A stretch of DNA of 7,633 nucleotides from Candidatus Pacearchaeota archaeon (GCA_002690445.1 NZER01000115.1:1-7633), one strand, 5' to 3'; counted from the stretch's first letter, positions 1 through 7,156 are shown. Notes: a model not told the origin generated them from the letters alone. Translations and numbers: made by a program.

Positions 1-1629
1 AGCGGCAAGCTGTTCTGGACCCTTGCCCATGATCTGTCCGACCAGCGCCGCCCGTCCATAATCATCCTTATTAAGCACGTTCGCGACGTAAGCAAAGGCA
101 TCGTCATCTAATCGAGCTAACCCTGCAGCGTCCCTGGCGAGTGCGTTATCCTTTGGCATAAAGGGCATATCCGACAAGTCGGCCCCATCCATGCCTCGCA
201 AAACTTTGGCTGCGTCCAGGGCAGTGCCGGTCTGTTCTACAATATTTTTAATGGCGGCCTTCTGTCGAATATCTGCAACGGTAATACCGTCCGCCTCTTT
301 GAAAACGAGCGCTCTTATCTTTATCGTGTTGGGATCACCACCGGCATCGAGTAGACGTTTTGCCAGCCCCAGGCGCTGGTGCCCGTCAACAATAAAGCGT
401 TTCCCAGTGAGTGTTTCATAAACGTATGAGATAGACGCGAGATCAGGGTCCCACTCAGTGACCCCCCTCAACTTTGAGCTGACACCACTGGCATCTGTAT
501 CGGCCTTATACTGGAATGTTTTGGCATCTACTTCGATACTGCGCGGATCAAGCAGTACAGTATCTGTCGCCGACCGATCTGCAATCTTTGTAACGTCCGA
601 TTGGACTGTGTATTCCCCATCAAAGACTCTGCCAGCATTAACTTCATCGGTCGCCTGGTCCATCCTCTGAAGGTGTGTTAGTTCCTGGTTAAGCTGCTCA
701 ATGGGGTCGATGCTTTTCTCTGGTGTGTTATCTACTGCATCCGCCAGGTCATCATAAATCGCTGCGTCGGCTGCCGAACCCTCGTTTTTTAAGCGGGTCG
801 CTTCTTCTCTAAGTAAACGAGTTACCTCACTCCGATCCTTTGCACCGCGCACCGTGGCATAAATCTTTTTAGCGCCTTCGGCAGAACCACCCAGGATGCC
901 ACGAAATACACCACCACCGACCGCAACCATCGCCGCAGCCATTGCAGCGTCGAGGATGCTGTAAGGGCTTTCAATACTGCGTTTCTGGAAATAAATCTGT
1001 GGCTGGATAATCGCGGCCTCGAGACTGCCCAGGATAGCGGCCTCCGACCACATCGCGCTAAATATTCGAGCTGCCGCTGTTGGGCCCCTGGCGACGCCGC
1101 CAATCGGCAGCGTGGCAATGATTGTCGGATCGTGCATGATGGCCCAACCCAACCCCGCCATTTGACCACGCAAGAGATCAGAAGGGCTTGCGGTCGCTGA
1201 TGCTTTTGCTAACTTTTCACGCAGCACACCGGTTTCACCCTTTACCCTGGCCTCGATATCTTCCCAGGTTTCGACCTCGAGGCCGTGGAGCTGTCCGAGC
1301 TCTTTTACTCGCTCACCGCTCATTTTGAAAAAATCTATGGCGGCGTTGTATCCCTCTGTTTCTACACCACGATAGTCATAAGGCAGCTCTGCCGCAAAAC
1401 GATCAGAATTAAAATCTTCATCGTATGCCGACAGGGCATCCATCTGCTGCAATATGTATTGTTCCTGTAATCGACGGACCCCACCGGTTACATCCTCGAT
1501 AATTCCGACGTCATAGGCTGATTGAAATACATCGGAGAAATTAGATGGGGCCATCTCCGGCGTAGTAATCCCTCTGGCGGTAGCGTCACGCAGGGATTTA
1601 TCTTGCTCAACGCCAAACAGACCGGTCAT
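1..1629 (-). CDS. Ejection (internal virion) protein with ParB/DdrB-like domain, 5' part (T7 gp16 position)
   Basis: The frame is open from ATG (1629-1627) to the left edge: 543 residues and no stop. Its start overlaps the previous stop as ATGA. A poor GGTGG lies 4 bases upstream, so coupled translation is likely. Residues 1-150 are helical and charged. Residues about 158-250 form a Gly/Ala-rich hydrophobic region with WAIMHDPTIIATLPIGG (162-178), EAAIIQPQIYFQKR and a GGG turn at 238-240. This 'DP.....LP.GG ... aavqP' pattern is typical of podovirus ejection proteins and suggests membrane insertion. Residues about 358-543 carry a ParB-superfamily domain of the DdrB-like type: KTFQYK (370-375), GVTEWDPDL (389-397), the key box VDGHQRLGLAKR (414-425), then IRQKAAIKNIVEQTGTALDA (454-473) and LARLDDDAFAYV (504-515). 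The GHQR box is intact. In T7, gp16 forms the inner-membrane part of the channel. Unlike T7 gp16, no lytic transglycosylase domain is seen at the N-terminus. Further domains may follow outside the window. Confidence 0.82.
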   Translation of the reverse strand, partial: MTGLFGVEQDKSLRDATARGITTPEMAPSNFSDVFQSAYDVGIIEDVTGGVRRLQEQYILQQMDALSAYDEDFNSDRFAAELPYDYRGVETEGYNAAIDFFKMSGERVKELGQLHGLEVETWEDIEARVKGETGVLREKLAKASATASPSDLLRGQMAGLGWAIMHDPTIIATLPIGGVARGPTAAARIFSAMWSEAAILGSLEAAIIQPQIYFQKRSIESPYSILDAAMAAAMVAVGGGVFRGILGGSAEGAKKIYATVRGAKDRSEVTRLLREEATRLKNEGSAADAAIYDDLADAVDNTPEKSIDPIEQLNQELTHLQRMDQATDEVNAGRVFDGEYTVQSDVTKIADRSATDTVLLDPRSIEVDAKTFQYKADTDASGVSSKLRGVTEWDPDLASISYVYETLTGKRFIVDGHQRLGLAKRLLDAGGDPNTIKIRALVFKEADGITVADIRQKAAIKNIVEQTGTALDAAKVLRGMDGADLSDMPFMPKDNALARDAAGLARLDDDAFAYVANVLNKDDYGRAALVGQIMGKGPEQLAA

Positions 1630-4046
1630 TGAACCACCGTAACCGCCGTTTTATATTCCAATCTAAACGGCTTTTCGTTTTGGTCGGTAACAAATGCCCC
1701 GGAATGCCACTCGAGCAAATAACTCACCGGCTGCCCAAAACCGCCAATCGCGTGGAGCTTGTATTCACCATTTCTTATTCTCTCAGCAGTCTCAGCCTCG
1801 GGTGTTACTGAATTAGTGCCACCCATCTGCTCTAAATCTTCCGCCGTAATCGACTCGAGCCAATCATTCATATCACCAGAATCCATCCCCCGCTCCGGCA
1901 CTTGGACTTTGTAATCAGGATCGTTAAATGCACTGTGCTCATTCCACTCAATCTCAACCACGCCGCCGGTCACTTCCTGCACAATTTCCTTAAGCACAAG
2001 CGCCTCTATCTCTGGCGACCAATCCTGACGCTGATACGCCCGCCAGGCATACACGTTTTTAACCGCTCCCATAATGGCGCTCGTTGCCTTGGGACCGCTT
2101 AAGGAAAACGCCAGCCCGATCTCCTGTTGAATGGCCTGGTTCATTTGATTAGACGGCGGGTTGATAGCGTTTGTGGTGTCTTTAACCAGCTCCGACCCTT
2201 TGATAATCTGTCGAGCCAGTTCTGGACCAGAACCGCCCTCGAGTACCAGGGACCCCGCAACACCAAGACTCACCGCGTTGGCCTTGTCCAGTTTCTCAAG
2301 CAGCGGGAGGGCGTTCTCTTGTAAACCATTAACCACCGTAAACAATAGCCGCGCTTTTTCATCAGAGCTCGACGTCATTGCCCACATATCCGCCACGACA
2401 GCAATTTCATCTGAGGGCAGACGATCTATATACGGGACCCCATAATGCATTTCTGCCATCATTGCCGCCATATCACGATCTGCTAGAAAGTTGGTCATTT
2501 CTAACGCAGAAAAACCAGGCCTCAGCTCACCCAGGTCCTCATCTTTAACCACGCCATCCTCGACTGCTCTCAAGAGTCCGTCGCCGTTCCTGATATCGCT
2601 CCAGGTGGCGTCGTAAACAGACTGCATTTTGTCGAGCAGTATCTCCTGATCGTTGGTCAAATCGGTCCGGCCTCTAGCTTCTGTTAATACCGACAGTTGG
2701 GTTTTATCTGCACCGACCAATGGGAGCTTTTTAAACTCGGTGATGGCATCATGGCGAGCTCGAGCATCGCCCAATTTATCCGCCCAACCTATCCAGGCAA
2801 TAGGGTCCAGCTCCTCCATCGCCGCGAGTCGTTGCTCAACTTCGTTGATATTGGGTGGAACAGAACCCCTGTCGAGGGCGTTTACGGTGTCATCTATTTG
2901 AATCCCGAGCTGCTTTTGCTCAACCTTTAGGGCGGCAGTAGCCACGGCGTTGTCTTGAGCCTGCAGCGTATTAAACCGGCCCCGCTCTGCCCATAACTCC
3001 TTTCGGATACGTTCGTGCAGATCGGCGGTCATGCCGTCCTTGAGTATCGGGTTGGTAGTATCTGGTTGGTCAATTTTTTGATATAAATCAGATTCTTCAT
3101 CAAAAACTTCACGTTTTGGATATTTTTGCTCACTGAGTCCGCGCTCGATAAACGCCTCATACGCCTCATCACCTTTGCCCGCCTCGAGCTCTTTGCGGTA
3201 ATCACGCACCCAAATGGCGACCGCATCATCCTCGCGCATCTTATTGATAAGCTCTGGCGCTTTGGATTCTTTAATTAAGTCTGCATCGACCGCCCTTAAA
3301 ATAATAGTCTCTCGGAGTGCGGCACGATTCAACGCCATCGCATCGTCGCCCATTTCAATCGCTAGGCCCACATCCCGATTCGCCGCATCGAGATTTTCCT
3401 GTACGGTAGAGAGCTGCTGCGCTCTATCTTCCGCTGTTTCTGCTTTTAATATTCGAGTGCGGGAGTCCAGCGTGTATTCAGCGACTTTGTTGGTAGCGAA
3501 TGCCAGTGTTTCGGGGTCGGTGATCTCACCGAGAATCGAGTCTCGATACGAGCTCGCTTTTGCGTCGAACAGGTTGGTATCGGCAGGGTGCTCGATTTCG
3601 TACTTGGTTATTGCCTCCCGCATATCGAGCTGCACCGCTGACTGATACGCCAGGCGGGCGCCTTTGTTAAACGCCTGGTCGTAGACAGTTACGCCGCCCC
3701 TCAACTCAATATCACCCTCGGCCTGTTGACCATAGGCCAGGCCCGACTCATAGGCGTTTTTCTTCACCGTCATTGCTTCTTGCTTGTAAACCTTATCGGA
3801 CCAGTTGTTGAGCATATCCGCCAGGCTCATCGCAATCTTGGCCCCGCCCTTCATTCTTTGCTCGCCTGGCGTTGTCTTGGGCTCATACAATGTGGGCGGT
3901 CCTGGCGGTGCAGAACCGGCGGGCGATGGGGGCAGTGGAACCTGTGGCGCTGCCGGTGTTCTTATGCCCTGGGCATAACTAAATGGGTCAACACCGCGAC
4001 CTCGTTGCCTGGGGCTATCCCCTTGGTATCGTGATGCTGTTGCCAT
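1626..4046 (-). CDS. Large internal virion protein (T7 gp15 position)
   Basis: The 806-residue protein has a disordered, basic, proline-rich N-terminus, with a run of Pro/Ala/Ser at about residues 31-52. A helical body follows with AYESGLAYGQQAEGD (98-112) and VYDQAFNKGARLAYQSAVQL (121-140). This 'A...G...G......v.dqAfn.ga..aY......D.r' pattern recurs in large podovirus internal proteins. Residues about 150-650 are predicted mainly helical, with long charged stretches. The C-terminal 115 residues form a mixed region starting VTGGVVEIEW (692-701), then VPERGM (716-721) and ESITAEDLEQMGG (730-742), and ending with strands near PFRLEYKTAVTVVQ. I see no enzyme motif. By analogy with T7 gp15 it would stack in the capsid core and be ejected to line the periplasmic tunnel. 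That is inference from size, composition and gene order. Start: ATG one base after the previous TAA, with only a weak AGG eight bases upstream. The stop overlaps the next start as ATGA. A short AT-rich island lies within it. Confidence 0.75.
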   Translation of the reverse strand: MATASRYQGDSPRQRGRGVDPFSYAQGIRTPAAPQVPLPPSPAGSAPPGPPTLYEPKTTPGEQRMKGGAKIAMSLADMLNNWSDKVYKQEAMTVKKNAYESGLAYGQQAEGDIELRGGVTVYDQAFNKGARLAYQSAVQLDMREAITKYEIEHPADTNLFDAKASSYRDSILGEITDPETLAFATNKVAEYTLDSRTRILKAETAEDRAQQLSTVQENLDAANRDVGLAIEMGDDAMALNRAALRETIILRAVDADLIKESKAPELINKMREDDAVAIWVRDYRKELEAGKGDEAYEAFIERGLSEQKYPKREVFDEESDLYQKIDQPDTTNPILKDGMTADLHERIRKELWAERGRFNTLQAQDNAVATAALKVEQKQLGIQIDDTVNALDRGSVPPNINEVEQRLAAMEELDPIAWIGWADKLGDARARHDAITEFKKLPLVGADKTQLSVLTEARGRTDLTNDQEILLDKMQSVYDATWSDIRNGDGLLRAVEDGVVKDEDLGELRPGFSALEMTNFLADRDMAAMMAEMHYGVPYIDRLPSDEIAVVADMWAMTSSSDEKARLLFTVVNGLQENALPLLEKLDKANAVSLGVAGSLVLEGGSGPELARQIIKGSELVKDTTNAINPPSNQMNQAIQQEIGLAFSLSGPKATSAIMGAVKNVYAWRAYQRQDWSPEIEALVLKEIVQEVTGGVVEIEWNEHSAFNDPDYKVQVPERGMDSGDMNDWLESITAEDLEQMGGTNSVTPEAETAERIRNGEYKLHAIGGFGQPVSYLLEWHSGAFVTDQNEKPFRLEYKTAVTVVQ
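3061..3130. other. AT-rich island inside the internal virion protein gene
   Basis: By hand count 20 of these 70 bases are G or C (about 29%), against roughly half in the flanking coding sequence. The reading frame is intact (residues about 306-329), but codons switch to AT-ending forms (TAT, AAA, GAT, TTA, ATT). It may be a recombination patch, an internal regulatory element or chance. No convincing promoter was found within it. Confidence 0.4.
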
Positions 4047-4047
4047 A

Positions 4048-4872
4048 TTAGTCGCCTAATTGCTGATAGCGATATGCCGCATTCAGCAAGGTATTCGCCG
4101 CTGAGATTCCCGCGGCGGTTTTTGCTTGCCCCGCTTGTATTCGAGCCGCTTCTGCCTCGAGTTTGCTGGCCTCGAGCTTGGACTCGGCACTCATTCGAGT
4201 TCCCTTCGCGGCCATTCGGATGCTGTCGGCCTGTAGTCCGATCTGCTCTTTAACCAGGGCTGCCTGGTCAAGGTTTGCTGAGTATTCTGTTTCAGCGCCA
4301 TACCGCAGCAAGCTCACGCGATCCTTCATTAACTTGGCACGTTCAGCACCGAAAAAGTTAGCGTCGACGATCCGCCTGGCGGTATCGGCTTTATCCCGCG
4401 CCTGGTCGTAATCAAACTGAGCAATATCCGCACCCATCATGGCGAGCGGACTGCCGTCGTAGGCTTGAATGCCCGAGGCAGTACGCAATGCCGCCTGACT
4501 TGCCAGGGCCTTGTTAAGCCGCCGGCGACGCCCTATTTCCCGATCTATTGCGGTGGTTTTTTCATCTTCGACCTGGCGTTTGATCGACAGCTCCAGCAGC
4601 GGTATTTCCTTTTCTTCGAGGTCTGCCTGCTTACCCGCATATATATATTTAAGCTGGGTGTTTTTAATCATTGCATCCTCGGCACCCTGCGAATAGACGT
4701 CATACCGAGTTGCATATTTCTCCTGTTCGACAGCGTAATCCGTTAAAAGCCCCGCTTGCTTCTTTCCTGTCTCCTCGATTCGGGTCGCGTACATCATGCC
4801 ACCCTTCTTTGCTTTGCTGCCTGCACGCATTTGCATTGCAGCCGAACCGATTGCTAATAACGCCGAGAACAT
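4048..4872 (-). CDS. Small internal virion protein (T7 gp14 position)
   Basis: This 274-residue, Ala/Lys/Glu-rich, almost wholly helical protein starts MFSALLAIGSAAMQMRAGSK. The short hydrophobic N-terminal segment (about residues 2-14) is followed by a long coiled-coil-like body. The central pattern RRRRLNKALASQAALRTASG (115-134) followed by IQAYDGSPLAMM (135-146) matches the 'r..l.r.laaq.A..aasGi...GSpl.m' region that I recognise in the smallest internal or ejection protein of podoviruses. In T7 this protein (gp14) enters the outer membrane and starts the trans-envelope channel. The last third is a charged helix with a short duplication, SKLEA-SKLEA (231-240). Sequence similarity between such proteins is low, so the assignment relies on this motif plus position just after the nozzle gene and before two large internal proteins. 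Start: ATG with GGAGG upstream. The stop TAA is one base from the next ATG. Confidence 0.75.
   Translation of the reverse strand: MFSALLAIGSAAMQMRAGSKAKKGGMMYATRIEETGKKQAGLLTDYAVEQEKYATRYDVYSQGAEDAMIKNTQLKYIYAGKQADLEEKEIPLLELSIKRQVEDEKTTAIDREIGRRRRLNKALASQAALRTASGIQAYDGSPLAMMGADIAQFDYDQARDKADTARRIVDANFFGAERAKLMKDRVSLLRYGAETEYSANLDQAALVKEQIGLQADSIRMAAKGTRMSAESKLEASKLEAEAARIQAGQAKTAAGISAANTLLNAAYRYQQLGD
4153..4182 (-). repeat. Imperfect 15-bp tandem duplication (SKLEA x2)
   Basis: Two adjacent 15-base units (4168-4182 and 4153-4167) agree at 11 of 15 positions, and both encode SKLEA in the C-terminal helix of the small internal protein. Each contains CTCGAG. It is probably a small in-frame duplication extending a helix by five residues. 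Independent use of a favoured Leu-Glu codon pair is the alternative. Confidence 0.5.
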
Positions 4873-6549
4873 TTACGCCTCCACTTCGACCACAAGGCCG
4901 AGTAACGTGAACGGTTGTGGGTCCGTTTGGGTAATCTCGACCTGGGCCAGGCGTGTCCAACCCGTGAGATACAACTCCTTGATACCGGTAAACGATGCCG
5001 GTGTAGTATCGAGCACATCCTCGCCGAGTTGTCGGTCTGGCAGCAGGGTCCCGTTGACATAAACGCCGAGTGATTCGTACATATCAGCCACCACACGAAT
5101 GACCCGTTTGTAATTTGTCAGTATTGAACCATCACCGAACATCGATGTGATCGGCATGGTTTTAATAGTGACGTCGTAATCCAGGCCGACTTCGACCGCC
5201 ACGCCTGCTCTGGCGAGCGTGATCGAACCGCTCGATGGTGTTGCATCTGCCATAATCGCGCCATCTGCACGAACCCGACACGATTGCCCATTTAAGTGCG
5301 CGAGGTTGCTGACAGTCGTGCTCGAGGACTGTGTTTGACTTTTGTTCGCGTCGGTATAGGTATCCGAGTCCGCCTTTTCGAGGTAATAGACCGTTGTCGA
5401 GTTAATAGTGCGTTTAACCGCAAACCAGACCGTTGAGCCCTCTACCGTGATCGCCTCGATGGTCCCGCTGGTTTCCCATTTAGTCCAGCCAGCGACCTGT
5501 TGGGCGCGAAGTGTGTTGAATACTGCCATCGTGCCGTCGGTATTGACGACATAAACATAGTTGGCGTCCTCGGTTGATGTGCCGCGCCTGGCACCCATAT
5601 CGACCGGCGTACTAATCAGGTGCGAGGCGAGTAATGTCGCGCTGTTCGATGTATAGGCTTCTTCCTCCCAACTGTATACAAACTCACGAACCGAGCTTTG
5701 GCCGTAATCAAGAAACAGCGTCGCGCCGTCAATATTGATAGGTGGAACCGATGCCGAACCAAACTTCGTCTGGTTCTTAACCGCAATATTGGTAGGCGTG
5801 ATCGGACTCGAGGCAATATAAAACTCGCCGCCTATGGTAAAAATCTGCAAATGCCGTGACGGCATCAGGGCGACAATACCGTTTATCTGGTTGGTATCCA
5901 GCGTGACGTCGATGGCGTCATCGTCCTCACCGGTATCGACATCAAAATTGTAAAAGTCTGCAATTTGTGACGCCCACAACGTCTGTGGCCTGGACTGTGA
6001 ACCACCGAACCACAAGCGCTGTTCAAAGAATGCAACCGTTTTCGGCCATCCTCGCGTCGCGCTCCATACATCCTCATCGCCGGACCCGAAATCAAACTGT
6101 GGAATATTCGACAGGGTAATATTCGAGAGTGTCCAACTGGTATGTGCGGCGCCGCGAACCAGCTTTGCCGGCTGGTGGTCCTCATGCACGATTATCATGG
6201 TATCGGCGGACTGCGTGATGTTGAGTTCCCCGCACTGTGCCAGGGTATAGGTGGTTGTGACCGTCGCCTGCAGGGCCCCATCCATATACACTTTGATGGC
6301 ATTGTTCTGGAACGCCATCACATAGGTCTGCTCGACATTAAACGAGAACGTAAACAGGCGTGACTCAGCGCCCAGGGTTGCCGCGTAGGCCATACCAGGC
6401 CGGCGCTTAAATCCGCCCTGGGGTAATGCCAGCACATTCGTACCGGTATCGGCGCCTTGAAAATACTGCTTGATGTCAACCCGCGCCGCGAGCCTGGGAT
6501 CGAGCACTCCCGAGTTAAACGCCGTCTGTAGGGTGCGAATTCTCGGCAC
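4873..6549 (-). CDS. Tail tubular protein B-like nozzle protein (T7 gp12-like)
   Basis: The 558-residue protein belongs to the podovirus tail nozzle (tail tubular B) group, which in T7 forms the hexameric beta-propeller tube below the adaptor through which DNA leaves. The conserved N-terminus is clear: TAFNSGVLDPRLAARVDIKQ (residues 9-28), then LPQGGFKRRPGMAY (42-55), equivalent to the usual 'FngGelsp.l.gR.Dl..Y...p.GG..rRpG'. A second hallmark, GWPKTVAFFEQRLWFGGS (167-184) followed by PQTLWASQIADFYNFD, is typical of these proteins. The C-terminus ends TDPQPFTLLGLVVEVEA (542-558), a common ending of the group. The region between is beta-rich with many Thr, Ser and Val. It is shorter than T7 gp12 (about 800 residues), as is common in non-T7 members. 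It starts with GTG at 6549, overlapping the previous stop by one base. Its TAA stop directly abuts the next ATG. Confidence 0.88.
   Translation of the reverse strand: MPRIRTLQTAFNSGVLDPRLAARVDIKQYFQGADTGTNVLALPQGGFKRRPGMAYAATLGAESRLFTFSFNVEQTYVMAFQNNAIKVYMDGALQATVTTTYTLAQCGELNITQSADTMIIVHEDHQPAKLVRGAAHTSWTLSNITLSNIPQFDFGSGDEDVWSATRGWPKTVAFFEQRLWFGGSQSRPQTLWASQIADFYNFDVDTGEDDDAIDVTLDTNQINGIVALMPSRHLQIFTIGGEFYIASSPITPTNIAVKNQTKFGSASVPPINIDGATLFLDYGQSSVREFVYSWEEEAYTSNSATLLASHLISTPVDMGARRGTSTEDANYVYVVNTDGTMAVFNTLRAQQVAGWTKWETSGTIEAITVEGSTVWFAVKRTINSTTVYYLEKADSDTYTDANKSQTQSSSTTVSNLAHLNGQSCRVRADGAIMADATPSSGSITLARAGVAVEVGLDYDVTIKTMPITSMFGDGSILTNYKRVIRVVADMYESLGVYVNGTLLPDRQLGEDVLDTTPASFTGIKELYLTGWTRLAQVEITQTDPQPFTLLGLVVEVEA
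4878..4882 (-). promoter_or_regulatory. Shine-Dalgarno GGAGG inside the end of the nozzle gene
   Basis: GGAGG, a strong match to the 16S rRNA tail, sits 5 bases before the ATG at 4872 and encodes the last residues of the nozzle protein. The junction TAAATG has no spacer, so the site fixes the start and suggests translational coupling of the small internal protein to the nozzle gene. Confidence 0.65.
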
Positions 6550-7100
6550 TATTGCCGGACCTCAGTTAATGGCGAGTCAACAATCCCCTCTATTGGCCTG
6601 GACTGTGAATCGGCAAACTTCGCACGACGGAGTTGTATCTCGAAACGCTCGGCATACAACGCACCGAGGGAGCGATTACCGGTTACGGGAACCGAGAACT
6701 GGCTCGCCAGGTCGTACTCGAGGGCCTTCACAAAATAAGGCGGGAGTCTGGATTCGTCCGGCTTAAACAGGTAATCAAGCGCTACAGTGTTGGCGTTTGC
6801 GTAGAGCTTGTTTTCAAAAACCTCATAATCAATATCGGGATACGTCTTGATTCCCATCAGATACCCGGACGGCAACTGGTACGCATACGTCCATTCGTTC
6901 AACGGCGTGTCAGTAAGTTGTCCGAGCTGAGATTTCGCCGAGGCAAACCGCCATCGGTGAACCGTTAATAACGCCTCGTAAGTTGAATTGTAGAGGTTCG
7001 AGGCAGCTTCAGCACCAGCCCCGCCCTCGGTAAAGCTCGAGATTGTGCCGTGACCAATCATCAGCAGGGCGTTCGAGCACATTGCGATACTGGTCGCCAT
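6549..7100 (-). CDS. Tail tubular protein A-like head-tail adaptor (T7 gp11-like)
   Basis: This 183-residue protein matches the tail tubular protein A family, in which a dodecameric adaptor joins the portal ring to the tail nozzle. Recognisable marks are the N-terminal helix MATSIAMCSNALLMIGHGTI (residues 1-20, the usual 'iCN.AL..lG...I' pattern) and SFTEGGAGAEAASNLYNSTY (22-41). These are followed by ALLTVHRWRFASAKSQL (43-59, the 'L..h.W.fA....L' motif) and WTYAYQLPSGYL (70-81, 'w.yaY.LP.dyl'). The length is normal for the family (about 180-200 residues). Start: ATG at 7100 with AGGGG six bases upstream. Its TAG stop shares one base with the GTG start of the nozzle gene. The gene lies downstream of the capsid gene and upstream of the nozzle gene, as in T7-like genomes. 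Confidence is high from motif and order together. Confidence 0.9.
   Translation of the reverse strand: MATSIAMCSNALLMIGHGTISSFTEGGAGAEAASNLYNSTYEALLTVHRWRFASAKSQLGQLTDTPLNEWTYAYQLPSGYLMGIKTYPDIDYEVFENKLYANANTVALDYLFKPDESRLPPYFVKALEYDLASQFSVPVTGNRSLGALYAERFEIQLRRAKFADSQSRPIEGIVDSPLTEVRQ
6559..6563 (-). promoter_or_regulatory. Shine-Dalgarno GAGGT deciding the GTG start of the nozzle gene
   Basis: GAGGT lies inside the end of the tail tubular A gene, 9 bases before the GTG at 6549-6547. It supports GTG as the true start. No in-frame ATG occurs nearby, and the family's conserved N-terminal motif begins at residue 7. The junction reads TAGTG, so stop and start share one G, which favours re-initiation by the same ribosome. 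Confidence 0.65.
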
Positions 7101-7110
7101 ACCTAACCCC

Positions 7111-7150
7111 TAATAAAACGAAAGGACAAGGACCGACGGATCGGCCCCTG
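7111..7150 (-). terminator. Probable weak or leaky transcription terminator
   Basis: On the minus-strand RNA the arms CAGGGGCCGA (7150-7141) and UCGGUCCUUG (7136-7127) form a 10-bp stem, with two G-U pairs, around the loop UCCG (7140-7137). The interrupted U-rich tail UCCUUUCGUUUUAUUA follows (7126-7111). The G-U pairs become A-C mismatches on the opposite strand, so the hairpin belongs to minus-strand RNA, as expected. The U tract is broken by C and G, so partial read-through into the tail genes is likely. Podoviruses often place such an element after the capsid gene to lower expression of tail genes (in T7, the terminator after gene 10). It could instead be an RNA processing hairpin. Confidence 0.5.
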
Positions 7151-7156
7151 CCCTCT

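Noticed and set aside
822..1169. 115-residue minus-strand open frame within the ejection protein gene
   Set aside because: It is out of frame with the recognisable ejection protein motifs and is rich in Arg, Leu and Trp, as expected for an out-of-frame read of this sequence.
3010..3080. Possible promoter next to the AT-rich island (TTGACC, then GATACT at 19 bases, minus strand)
   Set aside because: The -10 match is 4 of 6, the spacing is long and the site lies within coding sequence. This is weak enough to be chance.
3214..3645. 143-residue open frame on the plus strand, opposite the 806-residue gene
   Set aside because: It is Ser/Ala/Arg-rich low-complexity translation antisense to a well-supported gene, with no recognisable domain. 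It is a typical frame shadow.
6470..6766. 98-residue plus-strand open frame across the tail tubular A/B junction
   Set aside because: It is antisense to two clearly recognised tail genes and no homologous pattern is seen.
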